33,392 nt of DNA from Intoshia linei (GCA_001642005.1 LWCA01000304.1:1-33392); one strand, 5' to 3'. Shown: positions 1 to 13,526, counted from the stretch's first letter. Translations and numbers: made by a program. The notes: generated by a model from the letters alone, not told the origin.

Positions 1-3000
1 ACATTGAATCAATCATTTTTTATATTTCTTACGTGTTATTGAAATGTAATATATTTTATAATTAGATGATATTTAAATAGTAAATGATTTGTGTTAAATT
101 ATGATATATATTATAGTTTAATTTAATTGATGTCTTATATTTTATGTCAATTGTGTGTCACATTATTTAAATAATATTTTATATTTTTTATGTTATGATG
201 GTTTCTTTTCTAACAGCCTTTCTGTATTCTGTTTGTGTTATATTTGTATTACATGTTTTGTGTTGCCATTTTTCACACGTTTCACATTGAACAGTTTCCA
301 AAATACTTGAAATTTCATAATTATTGAATAACTTTAAATGTTTTGATTGTTCTTTTTTTCATATTTAACTAATCTAATTAAAGTACTCATAATTGTTCAA
401 ATTTTTGAATAAATGCGGCACGCGCACTACTTTAAAAAGTTTTTTGATGTTTAACATTTCTATGAATTGTGGGCTGAAAGTTTTAATTATCGACGTTATG
501 AAAGATTAAAAAAAACTTTTGTTATAACGTGTTATTGATGTGACAGGCATGTTGTTTTAAAAAAGTGAACATGCTATAATCTGAGTTTTCAATTTTGCGT
601 TTTATCAAATTAAGTTTTTGAACGAATCCTTTGACATTACTAAACATTGAATCAATTATTGTTTATATTACTTACGTGTTATTGAAATGTAATATATCTT
701 ATAATTGGATGATATTTAAATAGTAAATGATTTGTTTTAAATTATGATATATATTATAGTTTAATTTAATTGATGTCTTATATTTTATATCAATTGTGTG
801 TCACATATTATTTAAATAATTGTTTATATTTCTTATGCCATGATGGTTTCTTTTTTAACAGCCCTTATGTATTCTGCTTGTGCTATATTGGTATTATATG
901 TTCTGTGTTACTATCTTTCACATGTTTCACATTGAACAGTTTGCAAAATACTCGACATTTCATAGTTGTTGAATAACTTTAATAGTTTTGATTATTCTTT
1001 TTTTCATATCTAACTAATCTAATCAAAATATTCATAATCGTCAAAATTTTTCAATAAATGCGGGACGCGCACTACTTTAAAAAGTTTGCTGATGTTTAAA
1101 AAGTCTATGAATCGTTGGTTGAAAGTTTTAATTATTGACGTTATGACAGATAAAAACTCTATTTTTAATTTGTAATTGATGTGACAGGCATGTTGTTTTA
1201 AAAAAGTGAACATGCTATATTTGCGTTTGATCAATTTAAGTTTTTAAACGAATCTTTTGACATTACTTAATATTTAATTAATCATTTTTTATATTTCTTA
1301 CGTGTTATTGAAATGTAATAATTTTATAATTGGATGATATTTAAATAGTAAATGATTTGTGTTAAGTTATGATATGTATTATAGTTTAATTTAATTGATG
1401 TCTTATATTTTATATTAAATGTGTGTCACATATTATTTAAATAATTTTTTTTATTTTGTATGCCATGATAGTTTATTCTCTAACAGCTTTTCTGTATTCT
1501 GCTTGTGTTATATTGGTATTACATGTTCTGTGTTGCCATCTTTCACACGTTTTACATTGAACGGTTTGACTAATACTCGACTGTTTATAATTGTTGAATA
1601 ATGTTAAATGTTTTGATTATTTTTTTTTTCATATATAATTAATCCAATTAAATTACTCTTAATTGTTTAAATTTTTTAATAAATGCGGGACGCGCACTAC
1701 TTTAAAAAGTTTTTTGATCTTTAAGAAGTCTATGAATTGTGGGCTGAAAGTTTTAATTATCGACTTTATGAAAGATAAAATCTATTGTTATAACGTGTTA
1801 TTGATGTGTCAAGTTTGTTGTTTTAAACAAGTGAACATGCTATAATCTGAGTTTTTAATTTTGCGTTTGATCAAATTAAGTTTTTGAACGAATATTTTGA
1901 CACTACTAAACATTGAATTAATTATTTTTTATATTTTTTACGTGTTATTGAAATGTAATATATCTTATAAATGAATGATATTTAAATAGTAAATAATTTG
2001 TGTTAAATTATGATATGTATTATATTTTAATTTTATAGATGTCTTATATTTTATATCAAATGTGTGTCACATATTATTTAAATAATTTTTTATATTTTTT
2101 ATGCCATGATGGTTTTTTTTCTAACAGCCTTTCTGTATTTTGCTGGTGTTATATTGGTATTACATGTTCTGTGTTTCCATCTTTCACACGTTTCACATTG
2201 AACAGTTTCCAAAATACTCGACATTTTATAATTATTGAATAACTTTAAATGTTTTGATTATTCTTTTGTTTATATTTAACTGATTTAATTAAAATACTCA
2301 TAATTGTCCAAATTTTTCAATAAATGCGGCACGCGCACTACTTTAAAAAGTTTTGTGATGTTTAACATTTATATGAATGGTGGGCTGAAAGTTTTAATTA
2401 TCGACGTTATGAAAGATTTAAAAAAACTTTTGTTATAACGTGTTATTGATGTGACAGGCAGTTTGTTTTAAAAAAGTGAACATGCTATAATCTGAGTTTT
2501 TAATCTTGCGTTTGATCAAATTAAGTTGTTGAACGAATCCTTTGACACTACTAAACATTGAATCAATTATTGTTTATATTACTTACGGGTTATTGAAATG
2601 TAATATATCTTATAATTGGATGATATTTAAATAGTAAATGATTTGTTTTAAATTATGATATATATTATAGTTTAATTTAATTGATGTCTTATATTTTATA
2701 TCAATTGTGTGTCACATATTATTTAAATAATTGTTTATATTTCTTATGCCATGATGGTTTCTTTTCTAACATCCTTTCTGTATTCTGTTTGTGTTATATT
2801 TGTATTACATGTTTTGTGTTGCCATTTTTCACACGTTTCACATTGAACAGTTTCCAAAATACTTGACATTTCATAATTGTTGAATAACTTTAAATGTTTT
2901 GATTATTTTTTTTATTATATCTAACTAATTTAATCAAAATACTCATAATCGTCCAAATTTTTAAATAAATGCGGGACGCGCACTACTTTAAAAAGTTTGT

Positions 3001-3080
3001 TATTTATAAGAAGTCTATGAATTGTGGGCTGAAAGTTTTAATTATTGACGTTATGAAAGATAAAAACTCTTGTTATAACG
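1..3080. repeat. Tandem array of five ~640-bp units
   Basis: Units begin near 1, 644, 1270, 1910 and 2555 (spacing 643, 626, 640, 645); the fifth stops at about 3080. Each starts with a variant of ACATTGAATCAAT and carries the same landmarks in order, including a GC-rich island, AAATGCGGGACGCGCACTAC, near 413, 1057, 1682, 2326 and 2968. The island is followed about 40-60 bp later by an ATG-containing stretch reading like MNCGLKVLIID. In the fifth unit that stretch continues into the likely first recognised exon of the downstream SLY1 gene; in units 1 and 4 it hits an early stop. Units differ by scattered substitutions and small indels, so the array is not brand new. It may be a duplicated 5' gene segment rather than ordinary satellite DNA; that interpretation is inference. 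Confidence 0.9.
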
Positions 3081-6000
3081 ATCATATTACACTCATATCT
3101 GAAATTGGTACGTTTTGAAGGCATATAACTAATTTAATCAATTGTGTTTAGCTAAATCTCATATACAATGATTTTATTCAATAATATTAAAAAAATAATT
3201 TTCAAAACGTTTTCCAGCAATTTGCCCGATCAACACTTTTAGTAATGTACATTTTTTTTTATTAGAAATTTTTGGATCATCTGGTATTGTTAATACTAAA
3301 ACGTTTTTAAATCGGTAATCCATACATGCGGATTGCTAGTGTATTTTCCATCATCCGATATTTGGAATTAATTTTTTCGATACGATATAAAAATTTCTTT
3401 TATTTTTTTATTGAATATTTAACTTATGAATTATTTTTATTATTTATACAGACTATAATAATTTATAGTCTGCTTAATTTCAATGTCACTATCTACATTT
3501 GCTAATTTTGCATCTGTTTGCATCGTACAAATTATTTTATTTTGTATTATAGCATTACTAGCAGTGATGGTATTAAAAGATATATCTTTATTCACATTTA
3601 TTAAGAAAAGTTTTTTTGTCTCAACATACAGATAAAATTCACATATAACTTACATTCATAAGTAGCATAAATGTGTTGCTCAATCTTGTATATTTCGTGT
3701 TTTTTAATATCAGTATCATTTATATTCTTAAGTTTTTTAAGTTTATATTTACACATGTTATTAGCTTTAATTACAGCATTTTTTATACTTGCTATAAACG
3801 TTTGTAAATGATTCAAATACTCTTGAATGAACTCTGACGTTATTTAACACAAATTAATGTTAGGTTTATTATTATTATACTTTCTAACAACTTTTAATTT
3901 TCACAAAATGATGTTGTGTACTCAGTCAGTACTTGTGTTATCACCTGTCGAATAGTATTAGGATTTTTTTGGTACATTAAGTGATTAATGTAATTGTATA
4001 TCATGCTTTCATATTGTCTAAAATTAAATGGTTGGTCACCAGTAGTTTTTAAACTTTTGTTATTTTGATTTATGTTATATTATTTTATTATGTGGAGATA
4101 ATTTTAATATATCAACGCAAACGAGGTAAGAGACTGAAGGTTTATTTGATAAGTCTAAATATATTATAAATACTGTACCTATCAGAAAATTAGCAAATTT
4201 TTTACTATTTGACGAAGTTTGATCAACAATCATAAAGAATTCTTTTCCCTCAAATAAGACATTATATACATCATTTATATTTATTTTGTAGAGCTTTTTT
4301 TCAAAATGCCGCATTGTTGATTCTGACGGAAGGGTGAATTTCATGTAGTTAAATAATTTGTTAACGTATTGATTTTTTAATTTACTGAATGGAACATCAG
4401 CTGATAGGAACGCTTTGCCTAAAATCACCACCCACGTTTTGTTTAGTGATTGGTTCAGTGGAATTAGCAATTTGTGATATAGCCTTCAAGTGAGAATTGA
4501 TTTTGAACGATTTTTTACTACATACTTTTTTGTTGCAAAATCTACCAAAAAGGTTAAAATCCGGTAAAATCAAAAACATTCATGGCATTAGTTGCGACTT
4601 GAATACGTTTCTTGGGATTCGATTTTTTCAAAAATATGATATCGGACTCCGATATTTTCCATAATGTAAATTAGAAACTAGTTATATTACGCGGTCAACA
4701 TTTAAATGATGATAAATTTTAAATTATACAGTGCATTTAGAATATTAATTTCAATTTTTGTCCATCTATTCAATTTTTCTTAGTGTTTTGGTAAACTCTT
4801 GAACATCTAAAAATAGATTTGGTTTATTTTTATTCAATGTCAACTCCAATATTCATTTAAGAGCACTTTGATGTGCGAAATAAACTGTAGATCCAAACAA
4901 CATTGACCAATTATGCTCAAATTTTCCGCTACATAGGCAAATAATATCTAGTCGTTCATTTCCATAGTTGATAACATTTTTATTTGCATCTTCACTGCTA
5001 AAACCCTTTTTCTGGTCAAAATAAATTGTTATGAATCATGATCACAGCGTTCGGAAATCTACTTGTACGCTGGTACACAAAATATGGCAACATTTTTTTG
5101 CTTTTAATTCATGCTTCTTTTTTCCAATATCTTTCTATTTTCAATTGATACACACATTTCTATAAATTAAATACATTTGTATTTATTCACATTACTATTC
5201 AATTTGATATCAGGTGCACCCATAAACATTATTATTCATTTGTGGTTCTCCAATTTTTCACTAATATCTCTTATTTTGTTGAATTGATTTCATCTTTAAC
5301 AGAAACTATGATACTATTACCGAGGTTCAGACCTTTCATATTAACTTTAGGTGAATTTTTTGTGTAATCTCGGATTTCTATACCATCTGAGTCAACAGCA
5401 CCCATAATACGCTAAATGCCAAGAGATATGGTTGAACCAATAATTATTACTACTTCCATCTCCTTTAACACTTAAACACACCATTTCGTACTCATAACGA
5501 GTTCTATTTCTACAACCAAAATTAAAATAAGTTTATTATTTACATATTTTTTTGCTGCGTTTACGTCGGTTGACACTACAGCTGGTGGAATTTTGCTACA
5601 CTGTTCCTCCACCTTTGTCTATTATTAGTTTGGTTTTTGTTGTGCAGAGGGCGGCCATCTTGTATTGTTGCATGTCGTTGGCGATATCTGTGATCTTTTT
5701 AAACGTTCCAGTTTGTAGGTTTAAAGTTCCAAATCTTATTTGATGTTTTGGAGCCATTTTGAGATGATTAAATAAACAATTAAACCAGTAGCAAATTTCC
5801 ACGATTTTGGCTTTCCTTTTTGAAACAAAAAAAGTCAACTGTTGCCAAACTAATCGTCCGCTTGTTTAACCTTTAACCCCTTTAACTTTTAATTCTAATT
5901 ACAAAATTGTGAACACTAAAAAAATTGATTATCTTTTTGAATCTATCACATCTATTTATCTACAATCTATCACTGTCACACCGCATGGCTTATTTAGTTA

Positions 6001-9000
6001 CTTAGTGACCGAACCCGAGAGGTAATGGTCTTCACAGTGAGGTAATGACCAGGATTGTATACATTAATTCCACCATTTGGGATATACAATAATGCCGTTT
6101 GTTTAACATAGATTTCAGCATCACTGGATTACATAAACTGTAATTTTTGTCGGCATTAGACTTTCCAGTATTAGGAATATATTTATATATGGTACTAAAC
6201 ATAATTAGCTTCTAAACTTATCTTATAGTTGGACTGGTTGATTAAAACTCTGTTTTAGTTACTTTAATTCTTATCGAAAATCTCGTCTTTATATTTTACT
6301 AACTGTTTGCTTTTAATCCTTTCACCTTATTTCTCATTATTGATTTAACTTTCTTACCATGTGACAACACACTGTTCTAATTTGTTATGCACAATGTGTG
6401 AATATGTGCATTGCATATATAAAAAATACTTGTAAAATTCGTTCGTAATTATTAGAAATGCGCGAATATGGCACTTTCTGGCAACTCTGCATAGTACCCG
6501 TAAAATTATAGTTAATTTAACAATTTACAAAAAATATATAACTTATTTATTAATTTTACATTTTACAAAGATAAATAAATGATCAACATTATTATAATAA
6601 TTATATCAATTTATTTTTTCTTTCTTTAGTAGAACCAAAGTAATCAGTTATTTTTGATGATCAATGACAATTTTTCAGACTTTAGTTTCTCCATTAAAGT
6701 CCATGCACTGGTAATTTTAATCATGTGTCTTGATAGAAACGTTTGCAACCATCCATTTGAAGCCTTAAAATTATCCACATTGAATTGGTCGGCTAATTGT
6801 AAAGCTTTATTCTGCAATATGTTACCACTAATGGTTATATTCCTGGTTCTTTGCCTTCGAAAATCATTCGTATAATATCGAATCAATTTGGTGTGTTTTT
6901 TTTAAGAACAGGTTTTCTCTTTTGGCTCGCATTCTCATTATTATTTAAAATACGTTCACGATTTGATAATAACACTGGTTAACAGTAAAAATTTTATTGG
7001 GACTTGATATGCCGTTTATTTGCCTTTCTTTTTTTTATATTTAATGGCAGAGCTTTCGCCTTTCGAGGTACAATACACCCATCGATATTTAATCGTATTC
7101 CTATACCGATGGAATGTTTACCCTAAAAGGAACACGTACACTTCGAAAACTTTCAATTATTACGATTTAACGATACTTTCTAAACAATTTAAACATTTTC
7201 TCATATTGAAAAAATTTTCAAATCTGTTTTGATTTATTGAATCCACATATTGACTGACTTGGTCCTCGGTCAAGTCAACATTATTTCCAGTTGGTACATA
7301 ATACTAATTATGTGACATAATAATAGTCTTTCGTTTTTGAACCCATTGATACGCATCTGTCCAATTTTTAGTAGTCAATCATGAAGTCATTTTGAAATGT
7401 GCTATTTGCTATTTGTTATTAAAAAAATTTAAAGTATTCATTTTGAAATTTGCAATAAAAATTGTGTGTAAACTGTTATTATTTTTTGAAAAAGAGGGCC
7501 CAAAAAAAAATTTCACGCTTCGCTCAAAACTCAGGATTAAGAATAATTAATGTTGGCAACCCTGTTCAAGTAGTAGAATGTTCACGATTCATTTACTTTT
7601 TTCATAGTAAATTATAACAAATTTTTTGTTGTTGTTCATTAATGGATAAGTTCACGTTATAAAGGGTTCATATTATAGAGGGTTGACGATATAATTAAAG
7701 TATTATTTATTTTATTATAAAATTATTTAGAAAAATTTCAGATGACCGTGAAAACATATCCGATGTACCTGCTGTTTATTTTGTTAAACCTACACCAGAA
7801 AATATACAATTAATAGGAAAAGTAATTTAATAATTGTAATTGGTTAATTATTTTTAGGATTTTAGCAATAACTTGTACGAAAGCTATTATATTAATTTTA
7901 TCTCTACTATATCTAAAAGTCTTTTGGAATCTTTAGCAGAATTATCCATTAAACATAATGTTTTTGATAGTGTTAAAATGGTAAATTTATTATGAAGTAC
8001 AATGATTTCTTATTTTTTTAATTCTGTTTGAAATGTGTAAATGAACCCCATTATAATACTATGAGTATATATCTTAGCAGTATTTATACTTTTGCCACGC
8101 ATTTTATATAAATTGTATGTCAAAACATGTAATTTGTAAGTTCATTTTTATTTAAATTAATTTAATTAAAACGATGCTTGTAGTCTCTACCCCTGAGACT
8201 CTAATGATTATTATTATTCATATTATTTTTTGTATTTTATTATTCGGTAAAAATATAAAAGTCTTCTTTTGTAAGTAGACACTATTTCTACATTTCTAAT
8301 AAATTATTAACGAAATAGTCTAATTTACATGATAATGTTTAGGTTTATGATGAATATTGTTCATTTTGCACACTTTATGATGACTTAGTTGTGTTAAATA
8401 GCCAAGATTGTTGTACGGATAAAAGCACCTTTTATGGTTTGTGTTCAACTTTTTTATTTCATTCAGAGGTTTGAAATTATAAATTTATTTGTCTGTATTA
8501 ATTTTAATCAAAATATTTATGTGGTTTTGGAACATTTCAAATTGAATTAAATGTGTTTTACATGATATCCCTTTTTTTCGAAAAATGGTACAATTTTATA
8601 TTACTTTTTTGTCAGGTATAACATTTATTACATTTTGCTTCAGTTGAAGATATTTTTCATATAATCATTTACATAATACATATATTCATACATACATACA
8701 TGTATTTCAAATTTTTAATTTGAGTACCTCTGATTGGATGTGAATTTGTATATTAAATATTTATTTTTAATTTGTAAATTAAGTTTTAAATAGTCGAAGT
8801 GTGGATGAATCAGATATATCTGAAAAAATAACAAATATAACAGATTCCCTCTTTGATGCAATGGCGACATTGGGTAATTTAAAATTATATTCAAATTTTT
8901 ATTTTGTTTCAGGTATTAATCCATATATCCAATATTCCATGGGACATGCATCTGAAATGATTGCTAAAAGTTTGAATAAAAAATTGGAATCAGCTGTCAG

Positions 9001-12000
9001 AAATGATCGAAATGGTTTATTCAAGAATGTACAAATTTCTGCAAAGTAGCAGTTGTTATATATTTTTTTAAATGTTTAGTATACCCGTTCTAATTATCTT
9101 GGATAGGAATTTGGATATCACTTCTAGCATTCAACATAATTGGTGTTATGAATCTTTGGTTAACGATTTATTGGTATGCACTGTATTATGTATTTATTAA
9201 TTGTTTATTAATGTTAAAGTTTTTTTAAAGTATAAGAGAGATGTAATAGTTTTTAGTGTAATTTAATTATCATCTTTCATAGACGTACAAATTAAACAAA
9301 GTTTCATTTGTTGAAAAAGAAAATGATAAATTAATGGAATACAATTTACCTACAACGGATGAATTTTGGATGACTCACAAAAATAGGTAGTTCAATTATA
9401 ATTGTTAAATATTAATTAGTTGTTTCATTTTGAGATTTATTAATTTTTATAATTCTAATAGATTTTTTCCTTTGTTGGCTGAGTCAATACAAGTAGAACT
9501 GGATAAATACAAAACCGAAGAAGAAAAAATTAAAAATTTGAAAAACTCTTTGGTTATTTTTACATTAAAATTATAACATTAAGGAATTATTAATATATAA
9601 TTTAATTTTATTGATTTTTTAGATTTTACCTAATGATGCACTTTCTGATAAAACTACACATCTTACGACAGCCTTAAAGTAATTTTATCATCACGATGAT
9701 AATATGATAATGATCACTCACGTCCAATGATGATTTCCAAACTATATATTACATTTTTACACTCAGATATTGGATCAACGAATTATTTTATTAAGATTGC
9801 AAATATTTTTGACCAGTATATGTGTCTCTGAGATTAGCGACTAGTGTATCTCATTTTTTTAGTGTAATTTTGTTTTCTGTGAAAATTTCTATATTTTACA
9901 ATGGTTATTTCATTAAACTTTTTTTTAATGTTATTTCTACCCAATAATTCTTATTTAATTTGATGTGTCATGAATCATGATTTATATTTTCTTATTGTTT
10001 ATTTAAAATGTTTTAAAGTCTTATTTAGCACCCTTCCTCAGTTACTTGAAAAGAAACGTGTTGTTGATATGCACATGAATATTGCGACAGGACTATTGAG
10101 TCAAATTAAAGTAATACTAAAATAGTTATATTAATCTCATTAAGTCTATTTTTATTTGATGCGTTGTTCTCATTTTTTTTATAAAATCCTTCTCTGAATG
10201 ATTTGAAATTCTAAATTTCTTTAGAAAGGATCGTCAGCCTGTTGTACAAATCTAGTATTTGTATTCATCTCCTCTTGTAAAATGATATATTAAATCCAAT
10301 TTGTGTATTTCTATTTGAGATTTATTGCGACTGATAGAACGGTCATCGTTTAATAACACTAGACAACATACAATTTTACTTACAAAATATGAATATTAGA
10401 AAAGTTAGTATATTAAATTTGGAGCAGAATGATGTATCTTATTATCTCAATTGAGATCGTCAAAGTTGCTTAATTAGGCAATTAAAAGTTAACAATAAAA
10501 TAATAGTTTCAATTGAATATTTTTTTAATAAATTGATATTCACTTTAAAATGCATACATGTCATCTAATAAATATTAATATATTTTGCAATATATGTGGA
10601 AAATACATCATTAAATCCAAAAATAAATATCAAATAAAAAATTACTCTTAAAAATATAAAGATATATGTGATATAAACATGATTTGCGAATATATTTGGA
10701 ATATAAAATATAAATAAAAATTTACTTAATTTGTATTCTTTAAATTAATATTAATGTAATTTATCGATCTAACTTTATAATAACCTATACATGAAAATGG
10801 AATTTGAGTAAATTTTTTCAGCTTTGAACTCGCCCGTGCTTACCAAACTGCCGGCTGATTCATACACCTACTTGGTATGTGTGGGATACTTTAATATCTA
10901 GTAAGTGTTTCTTAAAGTGTGTCCCGTTTGAGAATTGCAAGTGTAACTGAGATTAATTAAGTTTATATAGAATTAATATCGTGGATTGGTTGTGCACTCT
11001 AGTGTACAATTATTTTATGCTAATTTTTTTAAAAATTTAGAATCGAAAAATTGATAGTTTCTTTGAATGTGAAGAAAAAATGTTGTCAATGTACACTAAT
11101 ATAGTAACTCCCGCTTTTAGAATAAATGATACATAACTAATTATAGGATAAACCCCTTAAAGAAATTTATGAAAATGTCAATGGTAGGTTTTAATTTTTA
11201 CTTTTTAATGTAATTTTAATTATGGTGGAATCGATTAAATTTAATTTTAATATATAGATGATATGCAGGAAGATATTATTCGGTTTTTGTTGTTGGCATA
11301 CATGTGTGACTATAATCAGGTATCTTTATTTGTTAAATAGTATTCAAAACCAAATGTGGGTACATTTTACGAACCGTAGGTTATATTTTAATTTTAATTT
11401 TATTTTTGAGACCATCATCAAAGAACTTGACAATTATTCAAAACTTTTTCAACGAGTTTTCGGTTCATTTGTACCACGTTTTTTATCGTGCTCCAATACT
11501 CATCTATATAAATTTAATTTTCTAGCAAAAACTAAGCTTACTTTCTGCGCACTGTCACGACATTGAAAACATGAATTGTTTGAAAAAATGTGTTGATTAT
11601 ATAAACAGCACATCTGAGTTTACAAAAATTCGTTCTATACACGTAAAAACTGGATCGGTTACAAAAATTGACGATATGGATGATGGAGCCACAAAAACTA
11701 TCAAGTAATTATATTTTTTTAATTTTTATGTAATGACTACGGTACTGTCCTATCATGTGATTTAAAGTTTAATATGAATACTTAGAATGTTTTCAAATTT
11801 ACTATCATCAGCATCATATTTTGCTATGGAAGGTGTTAAAAATTTAGTCCAGAAACAACACGTATTTAATTATATGTAATTATGTTTACAGTTAATATTT
11901 AGAAACTTCCATTAACAAAGATTGTGGATAGTTTGTTGAGTTCAAAAAATAAAAATTCTTGTTTTGGATTTATTGACACGAATAATGAAAATAGGTTTAA

Positions 12001-13526
12001 TTTTTAAACTTTATGTATTTGTTAATGATATAAAATTTTAGTCAACCTCGAAGTCCTTCGGATATACATCTTCAACCAAAAGACGTATGTTTATTTTTAT
12101 TTAAAATATTATATTCAATTACACTTATTTCTTTAGACCAGGGGTCGGCAATTTTGAGACATCTCGTGTGCCATTTTTTTAAACCAAAAAATTATACGGG
12201 CCCCGTTTTTGAAAATTTACACATGATACATTTCAATCTTAACTGAAGTGAAACGGTTCTAATATATTCAACAAAATAAAATCCAGGGCGATCTGAAAAT
12301 TCAGTATTGAAATGAATATAATGAGCCAATTATAGTAGAAAATGATTAAAACTTATAAAAATTAAAAAATAAATAATTTACATATTTGCTCAAAGGGTCA
12401 CCTAAATTGTTCTGTAGGCCACTGGTTGCTGGCCTTTATTCTAGCCCTATACTCTACTTCATTTTTTATTTTGATTTATTATTAATTACTTTATATATTT
12501 GTTGTATTTCAAAAGTTAAAACTTATTTGTGATATTTCTTTTTTTGATTCTAGAAATAGTTTTATTTTCGATCAGGAATGTAAAAAATAAAAATTTTTAA
12601 GTTATATATATAAACATTGTAATCATTATTGATAAATTTGTTTTTTAGATTTTCATTTTTGTTTGTGGTGGAGGTAACTATGCCGAGTATAATAATATGG
12701 TTGAATATGCAAAGGTATTTGATTCATAATACAGTACAGCCTTCTCTATTTCCCAAAATCGGAAAATTTAAATTTTTTATCCAATCCTTGAAACCAGTTT
12801 CTAGGAAACTGCTAACCATTTTAATACATTACTAGATATAATTTTTACTACTAATACATGTAATATATGTATTGTTAATATAAAAAAAATATCTATATTT
12901 CGCCATTCTATCGTAAATGTATTTAATTTATTTAGAATAAAAGTAGTGTGAATAAATTGACTTATATGTGCTCTGAAATGATTAAACCTTCTAATTTCTT
13001 ACAAACAGTAAACTTATCAATTTAGATCAGCGTTCGGCAAACTATGGCCCGCGATGTGGCCCGCAAACAAAAAGTTTGCCGAACTATATTAAGCTAATGT
13101 GGAGTACAATTTAACAATTAAATATTTTTCCAAAATTTTAGCAATTTACGAAATCGATTAAAAGTATTATTTATCAATAATAGGCTAATTTTTGTTCAAA
13201 TTTGATCAAATTTTCTTTTATTGTTTGTATAAATATAATTATAAATACGTACAATTTTGAAACTTAATAATAAACACAATAATTAAAATGCACTCTAAAA
13301 ATAATAATTGTTAATTATTCAAATGGAATTTTGACATTTTAATATTTAAAAAAACAATCAAATTTACAAGCCAAAATAGAATTTCATCAATTTAAATTGT
13401 TTTATGTGTATTCACGAAATTTGTGGGGCCCGCGTTAAGTTTGCCGAACGCTGATTTAGATTAATAAATAAATAAATTTAGTTGCAAAAATTGGGATCCG
13501 AACTTTTAAAAGAATCTGCAGCGTAA
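3011..13526 (+). CDS. SCFD1: SLY1/SCFD1, Sec1/Munc18-family ER-Golgi fusion factor (22 exons)
   Basis: SM protein that binds syntaxin-5-type SNAREs and promotes ER-Golgi membrane fusion. Exons: 3011-3107, 7742-7821, 7858-7980, 8343-8436, 8784-8873, 8913-9045, 9080-9173, 9283-9386, 9462-9552, 9623-9678, 10029-10110, 11041-11103, 11147-11183, 11258-11319, 11411-11455, 11526-11704, 11786-11861, 11903-11994, 12042-12084, 12649-12714, 12936-13007, 13482-13526. They join to 1824 nt in one frame; from the ATG at 3017 this gives 605 residues (human about 640). Family matches seen: DVPAVYF (~38-44), LYESYYINFIS, VLIILDRNLDIT, LPQLLEKKRVVDMH, AMEGVKNLV (~488-496), GGGNYAEY (~552-559). Weakest parts: the first exon (KVLIID, then phase-1 G|AT joining to DDRENISDVP) and the 11455/11526 junction. 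More N-terminal exons may lie to the left. Several introns are 34-47 bp. ATTAAA lies just after the TAA. Confidence 0.9.
3601..3816 (-). other. Unassigned ORF inside the transposon-rich first SLY1 intron
   Basis: A 71-codon lysine- and asparagine-rich open frame on the minus strand. It lies downstream, in the same orientation, of the hAT-like remnant at 4075-4640 and may be another decayed part of that element. I recognise no domain. It could be chance in AT-rich DNA. Confidence 0.2.
4075..4640 (-). mobile_element. hAT-like transposase remnant (BED-finger family), broken
   Basis: The minus-strand frame at 4470-4075 has the layout of animal hAT-derived proteins with a BED finger: a segment like KAFLSADVPFSKLKN, then LPSESTMRHF, then a DQT motif in FFMIVDQTSSNSKKFANFL, the position where active relatives carry a D-E/Q-T/S catalytic-core motif. 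Just upstream (4640-4470), in shifted frames, are PKKRIQVATNAMNVF and a Cys/Lys-rich stretch ending in SHLKAIS, resembling a decayed zinc finger. At least one frameshift and a stop separate the parts, so it is a dead copy. It lies in the 4.6-kb first intron of SLY1 on the opposite strand. The family call rests on remembered motif patterns. Confidence 0.65.
5596..5838 (-). mobile_element. LINE-type (APE-like) endonuclease N-terminal remnant
   Basis: An 80-codon minus-strand frame contains IRFGTLNLQTG followed by KKITDIANDMQQYKMAALC and a TKTKL segment. This matches the start of the endonuclease domain of RTE/CR1-type non-LTR retrotransposons and of host craniofacial-development-protein-2-like genes (usually I-R-x-G-T-x-N-x-x-T, then a helix, then an E-T-K/R-W motif). 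Here the catalytic Glu of the ET-K/R motif is replaced by Thr, and the frame ends at a stop soon after. No reverse transcriptase was found next to it. It is a short dead fragment inside the first SLY1 intron. Confidence 0.6.
6644..7010 (-). mobile_element. Tigger/pogo-type transposase DNA-binding remnant (CENP-B-like HTH)
   Basis: The minus-strand frame 6886-6644 contains TISGNILQNKALQLADQF and then FKASNGWLQTFLSRHMI, the second helix-turn-helix (HTH_Tnp_Tc5) of CENP-B and Tigger/pogo transposases. Farther upstream on the same strand (about 7010-6930), in a shifted frame, GISSPNKIFTV resembles the end of the first, psq-type HTH. The frame stops right after the second HTH, so the DDE nuclease domain is missing or unreadable. 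Inactive remnant in the first SLY1 intron. Confidence 0.7.
12139..12438. mobile_element. Degraded hAT-type MITE in a SLY1 intron
   Basis: The left end reads CAGGGGTCGGCAATTTTG. The right end TTGCTGGCCTTTA is an imperfect inverted match of the first 13 bases (8 of 13). Flanks CTTTAGAC and TTCTAGCC agree at 5 of 8 positions, as for a decayed 8-bp hAT target duplication. The ~300-bp element has no open frame and lies in the intron at 12085-12648. Confidence 0.55.
13028..13453. mobile_element. hAT-type MITE with perfect 8-bp target duplication, last SLY1 intron
   Basis: Terminal inverted repeats CAGCGTTCGGCAAACT and AGTTTGCCGAACGCTG pair perfectly over 16 bases. The element is 426 bp and is flanked on both sides by ATTTAGAT. 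A second copy of the terminal motif, AGTTTGCCGAACTA, lies just inside the left end. There is no transposase, so it is non-autonomous. Removing the insertion and one target copy would leave an intron of 40 bp. Confidence 0.93.

Noticed and set aside
770-2866. Repeated ~60-70-codon ORFs (MSYILYQ..., CVTYYLNN...) in each tandem unit
   Set aside because: They recur only because the DNA unit recurs; they are AT-run peptides without splice context, and unit 1 loses the frame by a deletion. No evidence of translation.
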